The position numbers and the translations under genes were made by a program. A DNA stretch of 64,000 bases from Lunularia cruciata (lineage: Eukaryota > Streptophyta > Marchantiopsida > Lunulariales > Lunulariaceae): positions 56,000,333 to 56,064,332 of the forward strand of contig OX419756.1 of NCBI GenBank assembly GCA_948567375.1, written 5' to 3'. Of the stretch, positions 11,948 through 23,822 are shown one piece after another. Every line of letters starts with the position of its first letter. The first letter of the stretch is position 1. The notes under the pieces are model-generated. The model was not told where the DNA came from. It ran no database searches and saw nothing but the letters and a program-made list of their open reading frames with translations.

Positions 11948-14031
11948 ATGAAGCTTGATTCGCTGGTGGGCAAGAGTGCTTGGATGTCGAATCCGTTGCT
12001 ATCAATTACGACAACATGGTTGTTCCTTATCATTGGGACAATAGTGCTCTTGTCTCTTCGAAACTGGGCAAAAGATAAGAAACTGAAACTGCCACCAGGG
12101 CCCCGAAACTTCCCGGTGGTTGGAGCAATTTTCTCCTTAGAATTTAAATTTCACAATTGCTTTTCGAAATTCGCGAGAAAATATGGTCCAATAGTTCACT
12201 TTCGTATTGGGTCTTATGACGTTGTGGTAGTCTCGTCTGCGAGGGCCGCCGAAGAGGTTATGAAGTATCAAGATACGGTGTTCTCGGGACGTCCGACGAC
12301 CATCCAGCGGTCTGCTGCCAAGTATCTCGGATTCAATTCCTCGGACATAGGATTTCAGGGTAACACCCCAAATATGAGATATTTGAAGAAAATTTGCAGC
12401 ACGGAGTTGTTCACCGGGGCCCAACTCGCGAAATCTGAGCCAGTAAGGGGTTCAGCTTGATTGATCAAAGTCTGAACTTTAAAACCATTTGATCTACAGT
12501 ACGAGCTTAATTCTTTTACGGGGATTCTTAGCGTCTGATTTCACTCGTTTTCTTTTGATTCATTTGCATCGATACCATATCTGCAATATTTGGTGCTAGC
12601 AGAAAAATCTATTCAGAATCTGATTTGCGGTATCATGCTCTGATGCAGATACGGAAGAGCGTGATTACAAGGACCTTACAGAAACTAAGAACAAGAGCAG
12701 CAGCTGGAGAAGTAGTGGACGTGAGACAGGTGACATTGAGCACGACTACTATGTTCCTAAGCTCTCTACTATTCGGGAAGAGGTTCCGTGACGGGACTTT
12801 ATCGGTTACAGCTGAATTGACCGACTTCCGCCATATTACTGATGACTTCGTCGCCCTGGTTCTTAGCTTCAACCTCGTCGATCTATTCCCAAGACTGGAG
12901 CCTCTTGATCCTCAAGGTATTATCAAAAGGTTCAAAGAGCTTGCCTTGCGCATGAAGGTGGTCTTCCAGCAAGTGATTAAGGAGCATAGAGAAGTACGGT
13001 CAAGCACTGAGAACTATGAAGATGAAGATTTTGTCGACGTTCTCCTTACTCATTACGAGCAGAATAATCTCACGGAAGAGAATGTAATGGGCACTCTGAT
13101 GGTACGTGTTGCTCATCAGATTTTGTAGAGGTCATTCCAGGAAAAATCATATTAATTGCCCAGTAACCGCTAATAAGTCATAGCTCGATCTCAGGGATTT
13201 CTTGTAGGAGAAAGAAAGGTTGTTCTAAAAACTTAGTGGGTCATAGAATGTTGTGCAGAAGGATAGTTTCAGTATTACATGCGCTGGCGGGTGCCGTGTG
13301 GCATTACGTACTGTAATCGCTCTCTCGCTGGTATATTTCTACAACTGTTTTTACTTTGAGTTACTTCCACGCTCTAACGTAATCTTGTCGTGCAGGATAT
13401 GATGGTGGCAGGGATAGAAACGAGTGCAGCTAGCACAGAGTGGGCACTCATTGAGCTCAGTCGACGGCCGCACTTGATGAAAAAATTCCAACTCGAAATC
13501 GATTCTATCGTCGGTACAAACCGCCCAGTTGCAGAGTCCGACTTTCCAAACCTGCCGTACCTTCAAGCTATCGTAAGCGAAACGTATCGCTTGCATCCTC
13601 CGCTACCATGCTTAACCCCACGTTTTAATTTGGTTCCTGCAACTCTCGGCGATTACGACATTCCTGCTAATACCGCTGTATTCGTCAATGTCCATTACAT
13701 TGGGCGTGATCCAAAAGAATGGCAAGATCCTCTAGTCTTCCGACCCGAGCGATTTTTGGAGAAGCCTGTGAGCGTTCACGGTGGCGATTACAGGCTTACA
13801 CCATTTGGCAGTGGCAGAAGGCAGTGCGCTGGTAAGAATTTGGGTCTTCTAATGTTTCAACGGATGACAACTTCGCTCGTTCACGCTTACGATTGGAGCC
13901 CTGCTCCTGGCAAGTCTCCTCAAGACATTAGTGACGAAGAGGGAGTTACAATTGTTGTTAGGCCTAGTAAACATTTGCATTTGGTCCCTACACCAAGGTT
14001 GGCTGACCATATATATTCAGCATCATTGTAA
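11948..14031 (+). CDS. Cytochrome P450, CYP71 clan, CYP98-like
   Basis: Three exons, 11,948-12,442, 12,649-13,101 and 13,396-14,031, join in phase 0 at GT-AG introns to give about 527 residues, near the family's usual 500-520. In order: a hydrophobic anchor (about residues 17-37) for the ER membrane, proline hinge PPGP (49-52), helix-I oxygen-activation motif AGIET (321-325), ETYR (378-381), PERF (433-436) and heme loop FGSGRRQCAG with Cys460. The C-helix reads NMRYLKK rather than the usual WR-based motif, as in CYP98 proteins, which also lack the Trp. The C-terminus (TPRLADHIY) and the region before Cys460 also recall CYP98, the phenolic-ester 3'-hydroxylase family, but divergence makes substrate and subfamily uncertain. 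The ATG at 11,948 gives a normal anchor; the ATG at 11,984 is an alternative, giving 515 residues. All motifs are intact, so it is probably functional, using NADPH-P450 reductase. Confidence 0.93.
12443..12648 (+). other. P450 intron 1 (206 bp, phase 0)
   Basis: It starts GTAAGG after codon 165 and ends TGATGCAG. Removing it joins the C-helix/D-helix region in frame; unspliced reading hits a stop within a few codons (12,458-12,460). Confidence 0.88.
13102..13395 (+). other. P450 intron 2 (294 bp, phase 0)
   Basis: It starts GTACGT and ends GTGCAG immediately before the codons for the helix-I motif. The position just upstream of helix I is a common intron site in CYP71-clan genes. Unspliced reading terminates at 13,126-13,128. 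Confidence 0.9.
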
Positions 14032-16161
14032 ATGCATATCTACAAAATATATGGATCGGTTGGTTCGTTGTACCCTACAATCATCAGTACGTTGTGATCA
14101 GTAGCTTAAGGGAGGTTCTTTGCTGCTCTAGTTGAGTTGACCTCATTGACTTCGAGAGTCTGTTTGTTCTGAAGAAAACTTTCTTCCAGTGATTCCAAAG
14201 GAAGAGATCTTTTCCGATTTCTTCTTTTGAAGTCACTTTGTAGCTGTATATATATGCAGATTAATGAGCAATACTCGAATCATACCTGATTTCAAAATTC
14301 GTGGCTTACTTTTGAGTATCAAAATTGTCTTGTTTCGTAATTTATTCATGAGTGGTGAAATTTAGGAAAAATCATTATTAGTTGTGGATTGATTGCAAAA
14401 TCCATCATCTCGTTTGTGCTTCGAATAATTTATGAATTGAAAAATAGTTACAGGAATTTATGTCTATTTAAATTTAGGTTCCTTTTTGGGTTATAGTAAT
14501 ATGACAGTCACACTGAACACGTCCTTGGAAGATGCAATATTTTAAGATACAAGGGTTTTTAACATATACCTCTTCATTGAAAGGACATGCATTCAGATGT
14601 GATCAAGATATAAACGACTTATTCTAAAAAATTGGATACGGAGGATACTTGCAGTAGAAGTAGATTAGCTCGTCCAAGAAAATTACTTATAATAGCCCAA
14701 GCTTCTAGATCTTTCTCCATAATTATATTGTAATGACATAACTATCAAGGTAGATATATGGTGATCACCTAGTTACTAAAGAAGAGTATTTTAAAATTTA
14801 TAGATTTTTTGCTTTCTTTTTTGCATTGTGCTTTTCAAAATTGGACTATTCTGCAATGGAAAATTGGTCATTTGCTTGGAGAAACATTGACATCTAGAAG
14901 AGATTCATAGATACTTTGAATTATAATATATTTTTCTCAATGGAAGTGGATCTATAAAAATTAAATTTTTGTCAAAAAATTATATATAAAGTAAGAATGA
15001 TCCAAAAAGCCTACAAAATTGGTAATAAATTTTCATGTTAAATATAAAAAGTTACTAAAAAATATTTTATTTTTTCAACTTTTATATCATTAAATGCTGT
15101 TTAAGTGAACTTAATCTATTCTATGATAGTGAACTTAAACTTCAAGACTAAGAAAACTAAACAAGAGAAAATTTCCATTATTAAGATAAACATTTCAAAA
15201 CAACTATGATATGTACTTTTCTATTTTAAATAAATCAAATTTGGATTACCAATACTAAGAACTATGGTAATTTAATTAAAAATTAGTCTACTACAAGTAC
15301 ATATTCATGACTAAGCCATGGATGTAATTACTACATTTGGTCAAAATTCTAAATGAGCTAATTTTGCAACTAAACAAGTTTTGAGAATCTCTAGCTTATT
15401 CTCTCTCTACATTTCGATCCAAATGTAATAGATGCACTGCCATTGCACTTCCAATCAAGCAACACTCAATGTATCTCTCATGTTTCTATAGATCTCCACA
15501 AATTTCCTATGTGTTATTGACATAATTATTGTATCTTTTAACCTCATAAGCAATTGGTCTTTTATTCTATGGACTACATCATTCATAACTAAAGTTATTC
15601 TAGTTCTTGATATCAATCACATTTTTTCCTTTATCAACAGCTCCTACAAGCAACACATTTATAATCATTCATAACCTTCATAATTCATGTTCATTCATTG
15701 GTTCAAAAAACCCCAAAACTTTCTTTCAAGTTTCTCAGCAAGCTCTTAAACTAATGCATATTATAAATCAGGTATTGGCATGCAAGATGTATCTCCACCA
15801 AGATTATCATTGGCTAAATCCAATCTTCTATCTTATGGGTTGCTCTGACATCTCCATTAGTAGTTCTCAATTTTTGTGCAACACTAAAGATATTTTATCC
15901 TAGTATCTAATAATTTGATATAGATCTAAATGATGTCTTTCATCTTTTAGGTGTTTTTTATTACTAGGAATCACTCTTATGAATAAGCAATGAATAAATT
16001 AAATAAACAATTTAAGAGAGAAAATGCACTAAAAACCTTTATTACTACCCAAGAAAACAAGGGAGAGCTAAGCAATCTTATATAGGAAAAAAAAGAAGTG
16101 ATGCAACCATAAGTACTTTAAATCAACCAAGGCAAGAAAACCCGATAGAGCCTCCTTTGTG
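14032..16161. other. P450 3' flank and AT-rich intergenic DNA
   Basis: No gene is recognised. The first 250 bp must hold the P450 3' UTR; AT-rich stretches near 14,250-14,290 could include the polyadenylation signal but no single site stands out. A 98-codon open stretch at 15,607-15,903 has no recognised domain. Confidence 0.5.
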
Positions 16162-16741
16162 TATATTGTGATGCCTTACTTCTTTCCAAAGTGCACCTTT
16201 TTCTTTCAACTTACTTATTTTAACCAAGAAGAAGGTACAAATAGTTGGCCAACAAGGAAGAGGGGAGGTTTATGATTGATTGCCTTCCACCCCAAGGAGA
16301 ATTACACCTTCAAGGGAAAAGGTGAATGTGTCGTGGGATCTAGCAATAGTAAATCAAGATAAAGATCATGGAGCATGGCTCTTTAGTAAAGAAAGTTGTT
16401 AGACAAGCAAAACTATAGTACAAAAATCCTTCATCTTGGGAGATCTTTGTCTGAAGAAGAGACCTTAGTTCTAGGATGATCTTTGGCCAGAAAATCCATT
16501 TGGCCTGAAATTTAGAGAGTAAATATGGCACCAATAGATAAAGAACTACTATTGATGACCGTTTGATTGGATTGACCACTCACATGTGTGAGCAATGAAC
16601 TCTCATCAAAGGGTACACTTACCAAGCATTCATAGCTATTGAGCTGTCACCTTAAATATCCACATTGGGCTTACATCCTTTTCAATTTTTTTAAAGTTAA
16701 CCAATGCAAGAATTATTAGGCTTTCCTCACCCTTGACAAGA

Positions 16742-16917
16742 AGATCCAACAAATTGAGAAAGTTTCAAACAAAGGACATTTGAATTGAGAAAGTGTATGA
16801 CTGTGCAAGGAGGATTGGGAAGTGTGAGAAGATCCAACAAATTGAGAAAGTTTTAGACAAAGGACATTTGAATTGAGAAAGTATATGACTATGCAAAGAG
16901 GATTGGGACAATGACAA
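16742..16917. repeat. Tandem duplication inside LTR-A, 88-bp period
   Basis: Two copies starting at 16,742 and 16,830 each begin AGATCCAACAAATTGAGAAAG and differ at a handful of positions, mostly transitions. Confidence 0.85.
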
Positions 16918-16919
16918 TG

Positions 16920-19250
16920 TGAGAATGATGATAGGACCAAAGAGAAAGGAAGTAGCCACCTCTAAAAATCCAAGGAAGATGAGGAGAGCATTTGAGTTTA
17001 TCATCAAAGCCCCAAGACTGAATAAGTATGCATTGTACTATAGATAAGACTTAGTTTACAATAAGAAATAAGAGTACTTGTTGTGGAATTGGGAATTGAG
17101 TGATCATGCAATGATGCATGGAATTAGAGACAATTGTTATTCAAGGATGGAGAACCTAAGAGGGAATCTCTTGCCTACACCAAAGATCATTGGTGTACAA
17201 TGTTGGGGCCAAGGAATTCTACCCCATATGGCATTACTCTATATAGTACTTGAACTCACACTGACTTGACTCTCAAAGCAAAGATCAAGGCAACATTCAA
17301 AGATAGCAAGACCAATAATGGTTGGTCTATTCTTGGAATTAAAGATCATGCAAGGCAGATTTTAGTTGAATTAGTGATAAAGTTATTCAAGTTTAAACAA
17401 ACAACTTACTTTAACAATAGTCATGAAATCTTCTTTGAGTATTTTGTACCAAGGAAGACCTATCAATTGGGCAACAATGTTCTAGGCAAGGGAAAGAGAG
17501 ATTGAGAGAAATACAAACAAGGAAGGAAAAGTGACTTTGGTATCTCTTTTTCTTGTCCATTTCTACTTGGGGATGGATTTACTGACCCAAGAGGAGAAGA
17601 AGAAGAAGTATCCAAACTACTTTTTCCCTACAGGACATTTCAAGGAGTTTTGAGAAAGAGCACAAATGGTAAGAAAAATATGTTGAAATAGATGCAGAAT
17701 TTTCCATCATAAGGAAGTGTATAGAGGTGCAAGAAGCCTACAATACTTTGGGCTTTGAGAGGCAAAGATAGCATGAGATTATTGTAGAGAAAATAGTCAA
17801 GAAAAGACATGCAACCTATTCTAGGCCAAAGGCAAAGGCCACCAAGAGCACAAGGAGGATCCTCATGGATGAAGAAGTTGAGGGCAAAGGTGGCATTAGC
17901 CCAACCAGATCCTACACCCACCGCCTACAAGCAATTATTCACAAGGAGCATTATTCTTCAAACAAGGAGGTAGCTAAGGACTAGGATGGAGAAGTATAAT
18001 TGACCCTTCCCCAAACTCCTTCAAGGGCAAAGAGCAATATTGAAGCAAAGGAAAGAATGCATGGGAGATTTGATGGGGAAGTTGGGCCTTCCCCATCCCA
18101 CCCCGCTAAGACTATAGTTGAGAGCTTGGGGATAGCTAGTTCTCCTTTGTTCCCATCTTTGGGAGATGTAGGATTATAGGAAGGAAGAGTACTTAAGGGA
18201 GAAGAAGTACTCAACATGGAAGAAGTTGTAGAGGATGTAGGTTCTTGCTAGGTGGAGGGAGGAGTTTGGGCCAAAGATGAACTTTAGGATAAAGAAGGAC
18301 TTCAATCAAAAGGTGAACTTATAGACAAATGATCATCCAAGACCAACATCCCTGTTGTGATGCAAGAGGAACATGAACAAGATGAGTCCACATTGTTTGT
18401 TAAGATTGAGATGAAAAAACTAGACATTTGGCTTTGTTCAAAAGTGTGAAGTGGGAGAGATGTTTCTCCAATATTTGTTGTACCAATTTCTATATTTTTT
18501 GTTCACACAATAGGCCAGGTGCTAGAATAGATGGAGTATCTTCTTTCCATGTACTGAGAATATCATGGGAGAGTTATGGATTATGTTACCCTTCTTAATC
18601 ATCTTCACCAAGTAGCATAATGAGTGGTGCAAGAATGAGTGCAAGCATGGGAAGAGTTGAAATGATGATTGTGTGCAATGCCTAGAGATGTGGAAGAGGA
18701 GTAACGACTTGGCACAGGAGATAGCCAAGGCTTCTCCTTGAACAAGAAGGTGCAAGAGGAAAAGGATCTTAAAGAAGAAAAAGTGTGCCTCAAAGCCCAA
18801 CTTGAGTAGAAGAAATTGATGCACTGACAAGAGAAGTAGAGAAGGTAAAGGTGGCATTCATTGCAATTGAAGTTTAACATCAAGGGGAGTTACAAGTGTA
18901 GGTGAAGAAGCTGATGGAAAATATCAAGAAGTAGGAGGGAAAATGCAATAAGGATTGAGCAGCCATTTAGGAGGAGATCTTGGTTGAGATGGAGGAAAGT
19001 TGTACTTAGTTCAATTTGGAGAAGACAATGATCTTGGCCAAGATGGAGATAGCATGGGACCAACTTGAAGAAATTGCAAAGGAGGTAATGGATTCCTCCT
19101 TGGAGAAATTAAAGGTTTAAGGTTCAAGATCCAAAGTACACACTCTCATTGTGAAAATATATATAGATGAGTGCATGTACCAACTTGCAAAACTACTTAA
19201 GCACACATGAAAGAAATTCAAGGAATCCATGAAGGTGCTATTGGGAGAGA
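16920..19250 (+). pseudogene. LTR-A-encoded protein remnant (FYLG motif, coiled coil)
   Basis: Decayed coding sequence runs through most of the LTR. A basic N-terminal stretch (about 16,925-17,000) is followed by a region at 17,080-17,505 that aligns with the minus strand at about 54,250-54,480, then a segment with HFYLGMDLL near 17,560, shared with HFYLGLNLL at 23,650 and HFYLGMGLL on the minus strand near 53,930. A Lys/Glu-rich linker and a coiled-coil tail (18,780-19,200) follow. Many stops and frameshifts are present, so no protein can be made. The function is unknown and it is not a canonical gag or pol domain. Homology to other giant LTRs here shows it was once a real coding region. Confidence 0.6.
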
Positions 19251-20468
19251 TCATGGGATACCAAGGCCGCATAGACTTGTTGGTTAAAGTTTTTAAGGGT
19301 GAAGGTAGTTCCTCTCAATAGATTCTAGGATGAAGATGTTCTAGCTAGAAGGGAAAAGGTAGAAATCTGCTAAGTATAGAATGCACCTTTGGCCCATAAA
19401 TCATTTTTGGCCTTAGAAGGTCTTTGTCCTAAAAGACCTTTGGCCTGACATTCTGTACGGACTATTGAAAATCTTGTTGCTGAAGATTTTGGAACTACAA
19501 TTATACATAGAGAAAATGACAAGTAATAGTTTGTTATTGGCAGCAGATGCACAATCATCTCTTAATTGCACTTTGGATAAGGTAAAATTAGTGGTAAGTG
19601 GAGTAGGTGTAATTAGAAGATTTCTAATACTCTTAGCCACTGATCATTCTTCATCAAGAGTAGGAAATGTTTTATATATGGGTTGCAACCCAAGGAAGCT
19701 ATGTCCACTTCTTTCATAATCTAAGTATTCAACTTGAGGATTTCTCTAAGTCTTTGTGTTGAATTGCTTCCACTTACATCTTTAATTGTATGCTTGGTCA
19801 TGTAGAGGTGAGGAGTCTTGTAGTAGGAGTGTGTGTTTGATTACTTGCTTAGGAAAATTGCCTTGTCTCAAGGAAGTTACCCTTGACATTCAGCGAGAAT
19901 GAGTGTTTGAGTACCTACTCAAGAAATTTGCACAAATCAAGGAAGTTACCCTTGACATTTTGAATGAGCAAGTCAATATGAGGAAGCATTGAAAGTACTA
20001 TAGAATAAAAAGCAAGTAGACAATCAATTTGAGATTTTGTTGGGATTATGTCTTTTGGGGGAAGGGATGCACATGGTCAGCAATAACGTCATGATGAAAG
20101 AACCTTTGGCTTGAAAACTGATCTTTGGGTTGAAATAAACCTAGGGAGATACTAGCCACTAGGGTAAAAGAGGCTCTTTAGCAAGAAGAGGACTTCAATG
20201 TGAAGTGAAACACCACTATCAAGGCTTTATTAGTTTAGATCTTTGGTGAGTAGTTCTCAATTTGTCTTTTTGTAGGGCACATAATAAGCGTATCTACCGT
20301 CCCTTAGAAGTGGTTTCTGCCCAAGAGGTTAAACATGCAAGGATTGACCACATGTGACATTGTGACACTTAATTCTCATTTCTAGTCACTTTCAACCTAT
20401 CCTTGAGGGAAAGTCATATTCTTACCATTTATTTGATAAGTACATCAACATTGGATTATCATATATAT

Positions 20469-22504
20469 ATAATTGTCAAAATCATACACTATAGAAGCAT
20501 AAATTACATAGGAAATCATACAAAAACTCTAAATTTCCACAATAATCACAAATCAGAAATTAATATAATATACCAAAAAAGTAACTACAATTAAGCCAAT
20601 CTCACTCTAGCACCAAAGAGTTACACTTTCCAACTCTCCCTACCATAGCCAAGAGCCAAGTAGGCTCAACATTAAAAAAGTGAGTTCCAAGAAGCTACAT
20701 TTTGAGGTATACTCCTTGGGAGATCAAGAAGCCTAGCCCTAATGACGTACATAACTATCTTGATTGTGCAAAATCATCTTTAAGTAAATCTTGATGGTGT
20801 GGACAATCATCACTAATTATCCTAGTTGTGGTTGCTAACATAATTACAACCGCTGAGATAATAACACAAGCATCCTAGAAACTAGCTAAGGTGTTAGGAA
20901 AACTTAATAGGTCCAAGAGGCATAAGCTAGAAAAAACAAACAATAAAGCAAAGAGAGATAAGACTAAGGTAAATGCAAGCACCAATAATGAGGATGCAAG
21001 TCACCCACACAAGAAACTTCTCAACCAAGGAAAATTTAAGAACGCAATCTTGGAAGAGTCAAGCACACATAACTACCAAAGTAGTATTTAAGAGGTATAA
21101 TTGCACATTATTAACCAAGCACTGAGAGTTGAACTCAAAATTATATATACAATTCTAGAAATAGATTGCTGATTTATTATAAGATAATACTTGGTGTGCA
21201 CTCCTATGTTGTAAATAGTTTACTTAGTCTACAAAATTTATTTCTTAGCTTGGTTATTTTGAATATCATATACATCTACTCTATTTAAATACTTGCATAG
21301 ATCTAATTCTAATATTTTATCCCCTCATATGTACTTAAGAAAAAATTCATCCAAGGACCTCTTGCATGCATGGTGCATTTATACCTTAAGCATCCTTTAT
21401 ATAGCTCCACAATGTAAAGTGCTTGAATGCGTAAAATAGGCCATCCAATATTTACCACAGCTTTTGAGTGCTTTTATAAGCTCTCATTTTCTTTGAACAT
21501 TTTCAAAATGAATCTATCAGTAGTTGGTAAGATTGTAAAATCCTTAAGAAAAATACTCATGAAGACGTGTAATCTCCAGATAACTTATATGTTAAATGCT
21601 GAAATGCTTACCATGAAGTTGTTAGATTTTTCCCCAATACTACTATTCTTCAATCAATGTGGAGATTTCTATTGGTTAGGGTATATAATTTTCCTTTTTT
21701 CTTGATGGATTGATTCTATAATGAAGGCATAAAATAGTTCTACATATATTAGATACTATTTCTTCCAATTTGATAAGTTTTTCTCTATGTATTGACCTCA
21801 CTTTTGAAGTACTAGAATAGAAAATTGGGAGTAGATCCAAAAATAAATAAAATTGACCATTTTTGCTTCCTTGTGCAATCTACTCATAAGTTGTGATCAA
21901 GGGCATTCTAAATTTTATGATAAATTTCCTTTGATGTTAAATCCATCCAATCATGTTCTTATATAGTATGCTTACACCTATCACTATATATCTGCACTTT
22001 GGCTCATTTGAGATTGGTCTACAAATAGTAATAGTACTAAGCCTATCTCTCATCCAAAAACCAACTCTAGTGATAACTTTTATGTGCATCATATACTAAA
22101 AGGAAGAAAATTTTGAGCAATCTTGAGCAATATCAAGGAGACCAACTCAAGAAGAAGTCTATCATTAAATTATTTAATCACTCATTGAGTTGTTATAATC
22201 TCTTATGCCAAATCTCCCCCAAATTTCTCATAAGGGAATGCTTCACCAATGTTAAAACAAAGGATTCTTACAACCACTCACATATAAGTCTTAGAGGTTA
22301 CTCAAATTAAAAAAATAATTCAATAATGGATCTCAAGTAGAAAACTTCACTCTTTACTTAGACAATATAATTAGTACTCACAAGCCTCATTCTCCTCACC
22401 AAATTTATATACAAAGCTCTCCAAGAAGTGGATCCTTCATACCCCTAAATTTCTCCTTATCTACTTAGCAAAAATGTTGCTTTAAAAATCATGATAACTT
22501 GGTG
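20469..22504. other. No recognisable gene; AT-rich
   Basis: Open stretches are at most about 92 codons (21,427-21,705) and have no recognised domain. I see no match to the repeat families in this window. Confidence 0.5.
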
Positions 22505-23058
22505 GAATCTGTGGTACCCACATTTGTTGTTTTTTTGAAATAGAGAAGAAGAAATGTATAGAGAAGTTGGATTGCGCCTATATGGCTGAAGAAGGCAGAG
22601 AAAAGAGTCTTCAAGATGAAACCCGAGGTAATGTGGCTTTGGGTCATAAGGTGAAGTACTTGGAATTGCCTTGTCAGCATACAACCCAAAGTAAGAAGTC
22701 TTCGTATCGGGGGTGCTCAACCCGAGGCGAGGACAGTGTAACAACTTTCCTTTGGGGCGACAAATTCAAGAAGGGACCGTTCAAAAACCAGCGGTCATAC
22801 GCGTGAAGGACACTTGACAATGACATGAGCATGCAAGAGGTGTGATTTCTTGGTAGAAACTCAAATTGAAGAGAGACGAAGAAGGCGCAACTCTATAAAA
22901 ATTGGGCTAAAGACAAAGCAATGACAAGCAATTTTTCTTCGCCATTGAGAAGTCGTCCTGCAGGAGATTGTGGAAAGGGAAGTAGAGTCAAAGATGCGTT
23001 GGTGTGTAGAGGAGAATTTGAGAGAGCTAATCCGAGAGACAATGAGGAAGAAAGAAAG

Positions 23059-23822
23059 ATGTGAGGAGGGAAGAAGAACTCCAAATTTGCAGTGAGAAAT
23101 CATGCAATTGGAGGTTAGACGTGATTGTAAGAATTGAAGTCTTGAGCCAACTTCAGATCACATTCTTGGCATGGAACTGGAATGTGAGCTTTCCAGGATT
23201 CATGACTGAGATAATCAAGAGTAGATGTCTTGATGGCCCCGAGGAAGAGGGGAAAAGAGATAATCCGGCTTGCTGGATGGAGTCGGATTGGAGATTAGTC
23301 CTCGGAAGAGAAGCAGGCACGGAGCAGGGTGCCACGTTCTTGGGAAAGAGAGTGGTAGCAGAAGAAACCCAAGAAGTGAGAGATGCATTTTCTTTGAAGC
23401 GTACGAAGAATGGATACAAAGTAGAGAGTTACAAGGATCCTGTCAAGCAAGGGATCATGAGTGCTCTCATGGCAATCTTGAAGTTGGAGAGAATGACTTA
23501 TGTGATGAAGCACCAAGTGGTGTTCTCGCGTAAGATGTTTGCAGGAGAGCCGATTAACTGGGCAAAGTGCTTCCATGGGCGAACACAACAGATGGTGTGG
23601 AATTTGCGAGATAAATTGCCTCCGGATTACATTGTGCCATTTGCAGCACATTTCTATCTGGGGCTGAACTTGCTCAATGTGGCAGAGCGCAATAGAATGG
23701 TGTCACATTTCCATCCCAACTTAAGAAAGGAGGTCGATATGGAGGAACAACAATACATCTTCAAATTAGGAGCAGCGATGAGTACTATGCGCAGACGGGG
23801 AAGAGTATGCAAGAAGATGTGA
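23059..23822 (+). pseudogene. LTR-encoded frame A (FYLG-motif protein)
   Basis: An open frame runs to TGA at 23,820-23,822, about 250 codons. Residues in the second half include DPVKQGIMSALM, EPINWAKC and HFYLGLNLL; PINW and HFYLG recur in the minus-strand solo LTR at 53,723-54,250. The start is disturbed: the ATG at 23,059 is followed at once by TGA, where the 3' LTR reads ATGGGAGG (32,995), and one T is missing near 23,109 relative to the 3' copy, so the first 15-20 residues of the open frame are probably out of frame. No known enzymatic motif is seen. It may be an accessory element protein; it is not a typical gag, and the function is unknown. Confidence 0.55.

Larger units (their letters stand above)
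16162..20468 (+). mobile_element. Giant solo LTR (LTR-A) with TATAT target-site duplication
   Basis: The LTR runs from TGTGATGCC at 16,167 to about 20,463 (4,297 bp). It is flanked by TATAT at 16,162-16,166 and at 20,464-20,468. The 5' end matches the inner start of the minus-strand copy at 55,232, and the 3' end matches the other LTR-A ends, although the terminal CACA has drifted to ATA. No gag or pol lies between, so this is a solo LTR from recombination between two LTRs. The duplication is low-complexity, which weakens it as evidence alone, but the length agrees within 20 bp with the independently bounded copy at 50,955-55,232. Confidence 0.82.

Noticed and set aside
15607-15903. 98-codon plus-strand frame after the P450
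   Set aside because: No recognisable motif, AT-rich composition and no neighbouring exon signals.
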